The notes beneath the pieces were generated by a model. The model saw only the letters and a program-made list of their open reading frames with translations. It had not been told where the DNA came from and did not search any database. From Rhodoblastus sp. (GTDB lineage: Bacteria; Pseudomonadota; Alphaproteobacteria; Rhizobiales; Beijerinckiaceae), in assembly GCF_019449565.1 (NCBI RefSeq), contig NZ_JAGRPM010000021.1:1-45351 (forward strand): 45,351 nucleotides of DNA, given 5' to 3'. Every line of letters begins with the position of its first letter. Position 1 is the first letter of the stretch. Below, one piece after another: positions 35,101 to 42,884 of this stretch. Position numbers and translations under genes: made by a program.

Positions 35101-36475
35101 CAGGAATCAACGGCTGCGCGTCCATTATCTGTTGGAGCCCGGCTGGAAGGCGGATGCAGCGATCCAGGGGCTTGGCCGCACCAACCGCACCAATCAAAAG
35201 CAGCCGCCGCTGTTCCGCCCGATCGCGACCGATGTGAAGGCGGAAAAGCGCTTTCTCAGCACCATCGCCCGCCGGCTCGACACATTGGGGGCGATCACCC
35301 GCGGCCAGCGCCAGACCGGCGGCCAGGGCCTGTTTCGGCCCGAAGACAATCTCGAAAGCGTCTATGCCCGCGACGCGCTGCGGCAGCTCTATCTGTTGCT
35401 GGCGCGCGGCAAGATCGAAGGCTGTTCGCTGGAGCGGTTCGAGGAGGCGACCGGCCTGAAGCTGGTTGATGCAAATGGCGTGAAGGACGACCTGCCGCCG
35501 ATCACCACCTTCCTCAACCGCCTGTTGGCGCTGACCATCGCTCTTCAAGGTGTGCTGTTCACCGCCTTCGAACAATTGCTCGACGCCAAGATTGCCGGCG
35601 CCGTCGCTTCCGGCGTCTATGACCTTGGATTGGAAACCCTGACGGCCGAGAGTTTTGTCGTCACGGACCGGCGCAGCATTTACACCCATCCGTCGACCGG
35701 CGCCGAAACCCGCCTGCTGACGATTGCGGAAAAGCGGCGCAACCGCCCGCTCGCGCTTGATGACGCTCTGGCCTTGCTGCGCGACAGCCATGGGACATTG
35801 CTGGTCAACGAGCGCTCGGGACGCGCCGCCGTGCAGGTTCAAGCGCCGTCGATCATGCTCGACGATGGCGAGATCGAACGCCGCGTGCGGCTGATCCGAC
35901 CGATGGAGCAGCATCACGCCTCGCTGAAAATGATGGACGACAGCCATTGGCGAGAAGCCGAACGCGATGTTTTCGTCGCCGCCTGGAACCCCGAATTGGC
36001 GCAATTGCCGGAATTTTCCGAAAACACCCTGCACATCGTCGCGGGCCTTTTGTTGCCGGTGTGGAAGCGACTTCCAGATGAATCCACCCGCGTCTATCGG
36101 CTCCAGACAGACAACGGCGAAAGGATCATCGGTCGCCGCGTCTCCGCAGCCTGGGCCGCCAATGCCGCCGCGACCGGCATGGCGACGCTGAGCTCCGAGG
36201 ACGCGCATGCCGCTCTGCTGGAAGGCGCGGCGGTCCTCGATCTTGCCGAAGGGCTTCAGCTTCGTCGCTCGCGGGTGATGGGCGCGAACCGCATCGAATT
36301 GGCCGGCTTTGGCGAAGCCATGCGCGAGCGGCTGAGGGCCTATGGCCTGTTCAGCGAGATCATCTCGTGGAAGCTGCGGTTTTTCGTGCCGGCAGACGCC
36401 AATGGCGTCGCGGTGCTCGGCAAGCTGTTCGAGACTTATCCGATCGAACGGGTCTGCGAACGTGAGGCGGCGTAA
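32144..36475 (+). CDS. Methyltransferase-helicase fusion (strawberry-notch / DarB-like)
   Basis: This 1443-residue protein has two enzymatic halves. The first is an N6-adenine-type methyltransferase: the SAM loop VVLEPSAGTGLLAVLAE (E145) and the catalytic VVLMNPPFS (N210). The second is a superfamily 2 helicase/ATPase of the strawberry-notch type: Walker A GTGAGKGRQSAG (about 502), DESH box (D609), FSDAGGTGRSYHA and motif VI GLGRTNRTNQ (about 1011). The C-terminal third is the strawberry-notch C domain. Phage P1 DarB has a similar methyltransferase-helicase build and protects DNA from type I restriction, so an anti-restriction or plasmid establishment role is a reasonable inference. It overlaps the Toprim gene by one base. 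Confidence 0.85.
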   Translation: MNILSPVIAAPVTPGSNAAAIFSVGQALFSNLERGQRVDAAILREAMEQAFAASDSSGAWTWKDAYEACEAATVLFLRKYGRALFRKNASPAARLAALTKIAGLLPSHTRRSEQSQSLQQFSTPAPLGLAALTAAAVTPADVVLEPSAGTGLLAVLAEIAGGRLILNEWAETRANLLAALFPAAPVSRFDAAQIDDHLAGCAAPSVVLMNPPFSAMANVEGRVADAALRHIASALSRLAPGGRLVTITGANLSPEAPVWREAFVGMQERAAMVFTAAIDGAVYSRHGTNFATRLTVFDKRPAVDRKLFPASMEMAPDVATLLGWIERHVPPRLPVCPPPASAAICPLPRATTARSGHQGGKSALPRRPPLAEPEAVDLAYEALDWTPPEGGRLTEAIYEDYGLQSIRISGALPHPTRLVQSAAMASVAPPKPSYKPRLLRQIVGDGLLSDAQLETVIYAGEAHGEFLAGSWTVDETFDVVKAAAEDAEGAVRFRRGFMLGDGTGAGKGRQSAGIILDNWMRGRRKALWISKSDKLIEDAQRDWSALGMERLLITPLSRFPQGRKIALAEGIVFTTYATLRSDDRGEKVSRVKQIVEWLGVDFDGVIIFDESHAMQNAGGGRSERGEVSASQQGRAGLRLQHALPNARIVYVSATGATTVHNLAYAQRLGLWDGEDFPFATRAEFVTAIEDGGVAAMEVLARDLRALGLYTARSLSYDGVEYELLEHKLTDEQRRIYDAYAGAFAIIHNNLDAAMKAANITGSEGTLNRQAKSAARSAFESAKQRFFGHLLTSMKTPTLVSSIEQDLQQGHAAVVQIVSTGEALMERRLAEIPTEEWNDICVDITPREYVLDYLAHSFPVQLYEPFTDSEGNLSSRPVYRDGQPVESREAVRRRDNLIEHLAGLPPVPGALDQIVQRFGVDMVAEVTGRSRRIIRKLTEGGDRLVVENRASSANLGETAAFMDDKKHILVFSDAGGTGRSYHAELSARNQRLRVHYLLEPGWKADAAIQGLGRTNRTNQKQPPLFRPIATDVKAEKRFLSTIARRLDTLGAITRGQRQTGGQGLFRPEDNLESVYARDALRQLYLLLARGKIEGCSLERFEEATGLKLVDANGVKDDLPPITTFLNRLLALTIALQGVLFTAFEQLLDAKIAGAVASGVYDLGLETLTAESFVVTDRRSIYTHPSTGAETRLLTIAEKRRNRPLALDDALALLRDSHGTLLVNERSGRAAVQVQAPSIMLDDGEIERRVRLIRPMEQHHASLKMMDDSHWREAERDVFVAAWNPELAQLPEFSENTLHIVAGLLLPVWKRLPDESTRVYRLQTDNGERIIGRRVSAAWAANAAATGMATLSSEDAHAALLEGAAVLDLAEGLQLRRSRVMGANRIELAGFGEAMRERLRAYGLFSEIISWKLRFFVPADANGVAVLGKLFETYPIERVCEREAA

Positions 36476-37509
36476 TGTCGCGCCGCGACGCCTCCGATCT
36501 TGCATGTCGCCTCGGTCAGAACGCCGAGGCGGTATGCCGGCATTATCTCAGCAACGGCCGTCGCCAGGGCAATTATTGGCTGGTCGGCGATGTTCGCAAC
36601 ACTCCTGGCCGCTCGATGTTCGTGCGGCTGAGGGAAACGCGAAAAGGCCGCGCCGGAAAATGGCTCGACGCCGCGACGGGAGAAAATGGCGATCTGCTCG
36701 ATGTCATTCGTGAAATTCGGGGCCTGACCGGGTTCGACGATATCGCCGAGGAAGCCCGGCGCTTCCTTGGTATGTCGCATGTGGAGCCAATTCGGCTTGC
36801 GCCAAGACGCGACAGCGGACGATCGGGATCAACCGACGCCGCGCGGCGGCTATTGGCTATATCCCAACCGATCGCCGGCACAATCGCCGAAACTTATCTG
36901 CGCCAACGCCGCATTGCTGTTTTCCACGATCTGGCGAGCCTGCGCTTCCATCCATGCTGCTATTATCGGCCAGATGATCATGGCCCGACCCAAACCTGGC
37001 CGGCGATGATCGCCGCCGTCACCGATCTTGCCGGCGCGATCACCGGCGCTCAGCGCACGTGGCTTGCTCTTGACGGTTCGGACAAGGCGCCGATCAACAC
37101 GCAGCGCAAAGCGATGGGCGACCTGCTCGGCCACGCGGTGCGTTTCGGTCGCCCGTCCGAAACCCTGGCGGTCGGCGAAGGCATCGAAACCATGCTTTCC
37201 CTGAAATCCGCCCTGCCCCATATGCCGATGGCGGCGGCGCTCTCCGCATCGCATCTCGGCGCGATCCTTTTTCCATCCTCCTTACGTCGGCTCTATATCG
37301 CCTGCGATAATGATCCGGCTGGCGACGGGGCGCGCAACCAATTGATGCGACGCGCGTACGAAGCTGGAATCGAAGCGGTCGCGCTGACGCCGATGTTCGG
37401 CGACTTCAATGACGATCTGGTCGCCTTTGGCATTGTCGCGCTTCGGGCGTATCTGAGGGTGCAGCTCGCGCCGGAGGACGTCACGCGCTTCATCAACCTT
37501 GCGGCATAA
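36475..37509 (+). CDS. Toprim-domain primase-like protein
   Basis: The protein is 344 residues. The N-terminus (VCRHYLSNGRRQGNYWLVGD) resembles a zinc-less primase head of the DUF7146 kind. The Toprim domain has AVGEGIETMLSLKSALP with the catalytic Glu235, and LYIACDNDPAGDGARNQL with Asp278 and Asp280. Such proteins are phage/plasmid primase relatives. The start overlaps the stop of the methyltransferase-helicase gene (TAATG), indicating translational coupling and joint function in DNA processing after plasmid entry. Confidence 0.8.
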   Translation: MSRRDASDLACRLGQNAEAVCRHYLSNGRRQGNYWLVGDVRNTPGRSMFVRLRETRKGRAGKWLDAATGENGDLLDVIREIRGLTGFDDIAEEARRFLGMSHVEPIRLAPRRDSGRSGSTDAARRLLAISQPIAGTIAETYLRQRRIAVFHDLASLRFHPCCYYRPDDHGPTQTWPAMIAAVTDLAGAITGAQRTWLALDGSDKAPINTQRKAMGDLLGHAVRFGRPSETLAVGEGIETMLSLKSALPHMPMAAALSASHLGAILFPSSLRRLYIACDNDPAGDGARNQLMRRAYEAGIEAVALTPMFGDFNDDLVAFGIVALRAYLRVQLAPEDVTRFINLAA

Positions 37510-37821
37510 CCGGGAATGGGAAGAAGACCGGGATCGAGGCGTCGGCGCTCCAGGCTGCGTCCAGCCGCCGCAAAGAGCCGCGCCCGGGGCCTTCCAGAGG
37601 GGCGATCGGCCGGCAAACAGTCCGGACCGGCAATGGCTGCGGCCGACGATTTTCCGCCGGCGCTGCGCGCCTTTGCATCGCGAGGCAAAATCGCCGGCCT
37701 TCGCCATCCTCCGCTGGCGCTACGGCCCTGCGCTTCGCTCCGGGTGCAGGTCCGGCCCGCCCGCCGGCTCCGGCGCCCAGGAAGGCCGCGACGGGCGCGG
37801 TCCAAACCGACGGAGCATCCC
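37510..37821. other. GC-rich spacer between Toprim and DUF2493 genes
   Basis: The frame of the DUF2493 gene is open here but reads as Arg/Pro-rich low-complexity sequence with no ribosome site. I therefore leave it out of the gene. No other feature is recognised. Confidence 0.4.
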
Positions 37822-38748
37822 ATGAACGAGCGCGGCGCTTTCGAAACCCGGCATCATTCCTCTCCAACTGACCATGTCCTTCAAGAGCTTCAGCTTTACG
37901 GATTTCGTCCCTTCTCCGATGAACCTGATCCGCGCCCCCTCCCCGAGGGCAATCGCGTCGCCGGCGCCATAGCCGATATTTTCGACGCCTTGATCGCCAC
38001 GCTATCCGACACACGCCTCGAACCCGATCTCGAAGATTTGCTCTGGTCGACGGTCAATCTGTTCCACCGGGCCGCGATCCGGATCGAACGCGAACTCGAC
38101 GATAATGAGCAGGCGCAGCGCCGGTTACAAAGGGAACAGGATGGCAGCGAGGTCAAATCGGTCGAACTGGAGCGCCTGACGGCGGAGGGTCAGACCCTGA
38201 TCGAGCGCCGCGATGCTTTCGAACTGATGCGCGACCAGGCCTCGGAGCATTTCGAGCGGCAGACGGGCTCAAGCTGGAGACCGCGCGCCGGCTCCATGGT
38301 CAATCATCGCAATCTGACCTCTGCAATGATCGACAGCCGTGAATTTCTCGCGGCGAAAAGACGCGCCGAGACGGAAGTGCTCATCCCAGCCGGTCCGAAG
38401 ATCGCCTTCTCCGGCGGCGAGGCCGGCGATCACAAACGGATCTGGGCCAAGCTCGACCAGGTCCACGCCAAACATCCCGACATGGTGTTGCTGCATGGCG
38501 GCTCGACGAAAGGCGCCGAGAAAATCGCCGCACGCTGGGCAGACCATCGCAAAATACAACAGATCGCCTTCAAGCCCGATTGGGCCAAACACGCCAAGGC
38601 CGCGCCCTTCAAGCGCAACGATCAGATGCTGAATGTGATGCCGATCGGCGTCATCATCTTCCCCGGCACGGGGATTCAGGACAATCTTGCCGACAAGGCC
38701 CGGAAGTTGGGCATTCCGGTCTATCGTTTCGATCATGGCGGCGCGTGA
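37822..38748 (+). CDS. DUF2493 domain protein (SLOG-like nucleotide-binding fold)
   Basis: This 308-residue protein has an N-terminal helical region (about 30-165, with a charged coiled stretch) and a C-terminal DUF2493 domain: KIAFSGGEAGDHKRIWAKLD, then DMVLLHGGSTKGAEKIAARW and FPGTGIQDNLADKARKLGIP. DUF2493 belongs to the SLOG/Rossmann-like group thought to bind nucleotides or nucleotide-derived ligands. The start at ATG 37822 follows GGAG. It completes the methyltransferase-helicase, Toprim and DUF2493 run. Confidence 0.8.
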   Translation: MNERGAFETRHHSSPTDHVLQELQLYGFRPFSDEPDPRPLPEGNRVAGAIADIFDALIATLSDTRLEPDLEDLLWSTVNLFHRAAIRIERELDDNEQAQRRLQREQDGSEVKSVELERLTAEGQTLIERRDAFELMRDQASEHFERQTGSSWRPRAGSMVNHRNLTSAMIDSREFLAAKRRAETEVLIPAGPKIAFSGGEAGDHKRIWAKLDQVHAKHPDMVLLHGGSTKGAEKIAARWADHRKIQQIAFKPDWAKHAKAAPFKRNDQMLNVMPIGVIIFPGTGIQDNLADKARKLGIPVYRFDHGGA

Positions 38749-38993
38749 TGCGCCGTTTCGCGAGAGCCGCTCCATTGGGGATGTTGTCGAGGTCGCTTTA
38801 CAACATCAATCGAACGAAGCTGGAATACCTGATCCATCGGATATTTGGGATTGAACGACTCGAAATCGAGCTTCCGGATCGCTTCGGTCGTGCGACTGTT
38901 CCGCGGGAACGGTTTACGTATACACCCACTACATGTAGAGGGGCCGCGCGCTTGGGCAAAAGCAGAGATCGGCGGGAAGCGGAAGTCCTATGA
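38748..38993 (+). pseudogene. C-terminal relic of a GIY-YIG (T5orf172-like) nuclease
   Basis: The frame reads SLYNINRTKLEYLIHRIFGI then ERLEIELPDRFGRATVPRERF. This resembles the end of GIY-YIG/T5orf172 proteins (LxxINRxKLExLxHRFFxxARLDxxIxDRFGxxVxPREWF). The catalytic GIY-YIG part is missing. The ATG at 38748 overlaps the DUF2493 stop, which may be chance. After PRERF the sequence passes into the repeat at 38912. Confidence 0.5.
38912..38951 (+). repeat. 40-bp repeat, left copy
   Basis: It matches the reverse complement of 40864-40903 at 35 of 40 positions, and both copies contain the palindrome CTACATGTAG. In one frame both would encode RI-x-PLHVEGPRA, and three of the five differences are silent, so this may be the trace of a duplicated gene and not a site. 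Confidence 0.7.
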
Positions 38994-39278
38994 CGTCGGC
39001 GGCAATGTCAGCTCGGCGCAATTAGCGGTCATTGCCCGCTGCGCGGCGACAGCACGGATCGACGCCTAGCGACATCGCAGGCTTGTCGGCGAGGGGTTTC
39101 CTTGACCATCACCTTAGGCGTCGGGCAGTGCGCGTCGCGGCCGTAGCCGCTCATCGTCCTTCCAGATTTTCGGCGCATCCCTGACCGGCGCGCTCCTCGC
39201 TTCGCGCGAGGAGGAAAAAAGCGGCGTCTCGGAGATCCCGCCAATTGGAGGGAAGACCGGCCCTGGCCGCCCAGTCGC

Positions 39279-40406
39279 TCAGTGTGAGAAATCAGCCGAA
39301 CGATCCTCGATGTCCTCTGCCCGCACGCGGTCCAGCGGGAAGGTTGAGGCCTTCTTGGCGTTAAAATCGAGCTTGCTGAAATCGACGCTACGCATTCGCC
39401 GGTCATACATGGTCCAATAGTAATAGACCTTGTGGCGGGTATCGGCGATCACGGACCATTGCGTGTAGCCGAGATGAAAATCTTCGGGGCTCGCGCCTTC
39501 GCGAACGAGCCCTTGCGGGATGTCAAAGTTATTCAACATCGTCGACGCGGCGGCGACGCCCTCGGCAGCGTCTTTGACGGGAGTCATCGTATTGACGAAC
39601 GCGACGGCGCGGATGAATCGGGAGGGTGGCGTGAAGTCTCCGGGCAAACCTAGCATTCCGCTTCCGGCGCCGAATGGCGCGAGGGAAACGCCGTCGATGT
39701 TGCGCGAAGCCGGAGCACCGAGCGGCTGCAAGTTAGCATAGTTGCGCAGATTGAGAAGATGCCAACCGTAATTAGGCGAGTTGGTCATTGCGCCGACCTT
39801 GTTGTCATAAATCGAGAGCTCACCCTTCGTGAATTCAACGATGATCGACGCGCCAGTTGCGTCAGTGACGATGTGGTGGATTGGGATCGGCGTGCCGAAC
39901 GCCCTTTCGATTTCGGGATTGCGCACGACGCGAATCTTAGTCATTGCCCGTCGCACTTCGTCCACTGTCGCAAAATTACCTAGAAGATAGTTGGCGAGGT
40001 CGACGCTGCTGACCGTTGACGACTGCTGGTCAGCGTTAAGCTCCTGGAATTCAGCAAACCCGGGGAAGAACAGAACGCCAACTGTCAGTCCAGCTTCGTT
40101 CATTCCGTCTGTTGCGTAGGGAAGGCCGGCGGCGTTCACGCCAACGAAGCCGTGGCGGTTCTTCCATTCCATACCGGTCTTGCCTGCGCCGAGCGACGAC
40201 TTGAACGGCGTGTCGTGTGGGACAAGCGCCAATTCAGACTTAAGGTCCGAGGCGCCCCATTCCATTGTCCGGCCATAGATGGCGGTCCCGTCCTGCGCCT
40301 TAAAGACGAGCGCCGTACACGCCATTGCGGGCAAGCTGATCGAGCTAAGCATGAGGCCGGCGAGGGCCGACGCTATAACCGCAGATGCGAGAAAGGAACG
40401 GGGCAT
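39279..40406 (-). CDS. Secreted choloylglycine hydrolase-like Ntn hydrolase
   Basis: This 375-residue protein has a signal peptide (1-29, ending LPAMA) whose removal would expose Cys30 of CTALVFKAQDGTAIYGRTMEW. A new N-terminal Cys is exactly what the Ntn-hydrolase choloylglycine family needs. Further family residues lie in TNSPNYGWHLLNLRNY. The family includes bile salt hydrolases, penicillin V acylases and N-acyl-homoserine lactone acylases; in an environmental bacterium an acyl-amide substrate such as a quorum signal is more likely than bile. The start at 40406 follows GGAG on the minus strand. The gene is isolated and lies between an inverted pair of 40-bp repeats. Confidence 0.87.
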   Translation of the reverse strand: MPRSFLASAVIASALAGLMLSSISLPAMACTALVFKAQDGTAIYGRTMEWGASDLKSELALVPHDTPFKSSLGAGKTGMEWKNRHGFVGVNAAGLPYATDGMNEAGLTVGVLFFPGFAEFQELNADQQSSTVSSVDLANYLLGNFATVDEVRRAMTKIRVVRNPEIERAFGTPIPIHHIVTDATGASIIVEFTKGELSIYDNKVGAMTNSPNYGWHLLNLRNYANLQPLGAPASRNIDGVSLAPFGAGSGMLGLPGDFTPPSRFIRAVAFVNTMTPVKDAAEGVAAASTMLNNFDIPQGLVREGASPEDFHLGYTQWSVIADTRHKVYYYWTMYDRRMRSVDFSKLDFNAKKASTFPLDRVRAEDIEDRSADFSH

Positions 40407-40931
40407 CGAAACGTCTCCGATTTTGCGATCCGGCGATGACCGGTCTGCAACAGACATATACGGCTTAAGCGGTCGGGTACGAACTTTGCCGTACTTTCCG
40501 TTATGCTTTTGTGACCGGAACTAAAAAAGCTGCTGCGAACGTCGGAACGCGATAATATGAGGCATCGCTCGTTCGACCGGTTGGCTTCGCGTCAACCCTG
40601 AACGGTTCAATTAGGCCTTCTCAAGCGAGCCGACTCCGTGGGGCCGTTTAGGCGCCTCAATGTGCAATATCTCGCAGCGTCACTCCTTTGACTTCGCGAA
40701 CGCAGCCGATCCGGATTTGGGGCGCGCGAATGCTTTCCAAACTGCGATGCCTTAACGCCCGCGATCCGCAAAGACCGCTTATATGTCGACTTGAGACGGT
40801 CGGCGAACATCGTGCGGATGACGCCTTCGAGCCGGACTCGGTCGATCAGGTGGTCTCAAACTGGCTCGCGGTCCCTCTACATGTAGTGGTTGTATGCGTT
40901 AACCACTTCGTCGACCAATCATTTCGCCGCT
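40407..40931. other. Intergenic stretch with the right 40-bp repeat
   Basis: Apart from the repeat at 40864-40903 no supported gene is seen. The promoter of the minus-strand hydrolase must lie in the left part, but no clear boxes are assigned. Confidence 0.4.
40864..40903 (-). repeat. 40-bp repeat, right copy (inverted)
   Basis: This is the reverse-complement partner of 38912-38951, with 35 of 40 bases identical. In this copy the Leu codon of the coding-like frame has become TAA. It ends 28 bases before the small Cys/His protein gene. Confidence 0.7.
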
Positions 40932-41105
40932 ATGGAAAAGTTTACATCATTCATCCTCTATCGCGAGCAGGAGAAATGCTCGGCGGCATGTCAAAACGCG
41001 GCGGGGCATGAATGTCAGTGGTCCTGCATGGGGCGGCATCATGGCGCGGGCAATGATGGAACTTGGTTCGAGGTCTCCGATACCTTGGCGGACCCGCTGA
41101 GGTGA
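40932..41105 (+). CDS. Small Cys/His-rich protein, unknown function
   Basis: This 57-residue peptide begins MEKFTSFILYREQEKCSAAC, continues QNAAGHECQWSCMGRHHGAG, and ends EVSDTLADPLR. Four Cys and three His (C-x3-C-x5-H-x-C-x3-C-x3-HH) could bind a metal such as zinc. The sequence looks protein-like and family-like, but I cannot name the family. No strong ribosome site precedes the ATG; a TTG at 40890 would lengthen it by 14 residues. Confidence 0.45.
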   Translation: MEKFTSFILYREQEKCSAACQNAAGHECQWSCMGRHHGAGNDGTWFEVSDTLADPLR

Positions 41106-41374
41106 GAAGGAGCGCGCCTGCAGACTGCTCACGGCGAAAAGCTATCCTCAGACGACATCATCCGAGCGGCCCGCAGGCCCGACACTAAATCGGCGAATTC
41201 CAAGGCGTGGACCCTAAGAGCGACCGAAGCCTCCACGCGCAAACGGCGTGAACTCTCGAAAATTTTGGCAACACGATCAGTGCCGTGGGCAGCAACGTCG
41301 AATTCCACGCGTTCAATTTGTGAGCATGAACGATCCTGTCTCCGTTGGCGGGACCACCTCCCCCGTCATCCAAT
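41106..41374. other. Intergenic stretch without a supported gene
   Basis: No reading frame, repeat or RNA gene is recognised between the small Cys/His protein and the start of the duplicated segment. Confidence 0.4.
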
Positions 41375-41548
41375 GCGCCAATCCTTGGTCCAGCCAAGAG
41401 CCTGACGCCATCAACCCGTAAAGGGTCGACTACGCGTGCGCGTGCCGCCGCTTCGGCTGGGCCTCATGCGGTGATTGCGGCCCTTGGCCGGACACATCGG
41501 GCGCCTGTCAGCGGGGGATGGTCCTCCGCTCAAACAGGAGCCGGATCA

Positions 41549-41716
41549 ATGTCGCTCAAAAACGCTCAAGCTTTCGCTTTCAGCCTCGCCAGCACTTTGA
41601 TGGTCGCCATTATTATCTTCCGCGCCGGTGATGGCAGCCTCTCCGTCATCCCCGCCAATGAATTCGACGGCGACGATGCGCAAGTTCTGCTGGAGATCGA
41701 CCCGTTCGCGTTGTGA
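41549..41716 (+). CDS. Small single-pass membrane protein, copy 1
   Basis: This 55-residue protein, MSLKNAQAFAFSLASTLMVA..., has one membrane helix (about 8-25) followed by FRAGDGSLSVIPANEFDGDD. It is a paralogue of the protein at 44287 (most residues the same). Codon differences between the copies are largely silent, which supports real coding. AGGAG lies at about 41536-41540. The function is unknown. Confidence 0.65.
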   Translation: MSLKNAQAFAFSLASTLMVAIIIFRAGDGSLSVIPANEFDGDDAQVLLEIDPFAL

Positions 41717-41809
41717 GTTCAAAAGCCGATAGATGCATCACGCGCGTCGGGATTGACTCCGGCGCGCATAAATGTACGCGTTATGTTCCTGTCTTATGGA
41801 GCGGAACTA

Positions 41810-41912
41810 TGTTGGATTTGCTGAACAATCCGCTTTTCTCCAAACGACGGACTGGGAAATTGACGCGATTATCGCGGAGTTCAAAGGGGATGCCCGAGAA
41901 GCGATTCGTGTC
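41810..41912 (+). pseudogene. Small gene relic, copy 1, frameshifted and truncated
   Basis: The motif DWEIDAIIAEFKGDAREAIR at 41850-41909 corresponds to DEEIDAIIAEFDGNPRAAIR of the intact gene at 44547. The ATG at the matching position (41810) is in a different frame, so an indel lies between. Homology ends where the resolvase relic starts. Confidence 0.65.
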
Positions 41913-42411
41913 GGATCCTTGGCACGCAACCCGGGATTGCCCGGCAGTTTGCCACGGGCGCGCGCGGCTTTGATTCCGGCTTTCGTTCGTTCGGAGATCA
42001 GGGCGCGCTCGAGCTGGGCGACTGCGCCGAGAACCTGGAGCGTGAACAAGCCCTGCGGCGTCGATGTGTCGATCGGGTCGCACAAAGAGCGGAAATGCGC
42101 GCCCTTCGCTTCCAGACGCTCGATGACCTCGAGCAGATGGCTGACGGATCGCGCCAGACGATCCAGGCGCACGACGACGAGGACATCGCCAGCGCGGATC
42201 TCGCGCATCAGCCGGGCAAGTTCTGGCCGTGCGCGCGAGGAGCCGGAGCCGTGCTCCTGAAAAATCTGCGCGCAGCCGGCGGCGCGCAGCTCGTCGGTCT
42301 GGGCGTCGGTCGCCTGATCCTCGGTCGAGACGCGGGCGTAGCCCAGAAGGCGGCCAGAAGGCCCGTGGGGGGTGACGGAAGCTTCGTCACCTTTTTGTGG
42401 TCCGCTCCATT
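41913..42411 (-). pseudogene. Serine resolvase/invertase relic
   Basis: The minus-strand frame reads LLGYARVSTEDQATDAQTDE, LRAAGCAQIFQEHGSGSSRA, RPELARLMREIRAGDVLVVV, RLDRLARSVSHLLEVIERLE and GNPGLRAKDP. The catalytic Ser of YARVSTEDQ and the Arg residues of RLDRLARS are intact. No ATG, GTG or TTG start is in frame upstream of GRLLGYARV before a stop, and the C-terminal DNA-binding part is lost at 41913. It is a Tn3-type resolvase fragment that probably marks an old transposon end. Confidence 0.78.
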
Positions 42412-42446
42412 AAGGAGTCCGATCCGATGGTTGATGTTGGCCGCCT

Positions 42447-42884
42447 TCAATCGGTCTTGGCGATTGGCGTCCAGGGATTGAGAAGGGATACTTCGAACGG
42501 CGCAAAATCCTTGATATTGCGCGTCACGAGTGTCTTGTCGTGGACAAGCGACGTTGCGGCGAGGAATCCGTCCATCGCATGCAGCATCGTCCCCTGTCGC
42601 TTGGCCGTCGCCATCAATTCCCCCCACATGTCGGCGACCGGCGCGGTGACATCGACGATCCGGCCGGCGAATCTTTCGCGCAAGTCCAGACGAAGCCAAG
42701 CGTCGAGCGTAGATTTCGCGCGTCCGTCCGCCTTAAGCGCCACGCCTTGGCGCAGTTCACCCAATGTGATGACGCTGACGAAGAGTCGATCCTCGTCGGT
42801 CTCGTGCAGAAATGAAACGACGCGCGGGTCGGGGTTTGGTCTGGTGAGTTCCGAAATCACATTCGTGTCGAGGAGGAAGCTCAC
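42447..42884 (-). CDS. VapC-like PIN-domain toxin (FitB type)
   Basis: This 145-residue PIN-domain protein begins MSFLLDTNVISELTRPNPDP (Asp6), has Glu in SVITLGELRQGVALK, Asp in MDGFLAATSLVHD and ends VTRNIKDFAPFEVSLLNPW. The sequence style fits FitB/VapC toxins paired with Phd-type antitoxins. Its start overlaps the stop of the antitoxin gene by four bases (42881-42884). Confidence 0.88.
   Translation of the reverse strand: MSFLLDTNVISELTRPNPDPRVVSFLHETDEDRLFVSVITLGELRQGVALKADGRAKSTLDAWLRLDLRERFAGRIVDVTAPVADMWGELMATAKRQGTMLHAMDGFLAATSLVHDKTLVTRNIKDFAPFEVSLLNPWTPIAKTD

Larger units (their letters stand above)
41375..41912 (+). repeat. Diverged direct repeat, copy 1 (truncated)
   Basis: It aligns with 44112-44651 across an upstream leader (GCGCCAATCCTTGGTCCAGC in both), a small membrane-protein gene and a second small gene. 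The match stops at about 41912, where a resolvase relic begins. Confidence 0.75.

Noticed and set aside
35096..36505. 469-codon minus-strand frame
   Set aside because: It is antisense to the methyltransferase-helicase gene, with no motifs.
37516..37821. N-terminal extension of the DUF2493 gene
   Set aside because: It is Arg/Pro-rich low-complexity sequence without a ribosome site; ATG 37822 with GGAG is the better start.
42208..42699. 163-codon minus-strand frame spanning the resolvase and VapC genes
   Set aside because: It is a shadow; the resolvase motifs are in the neighbouring frame.
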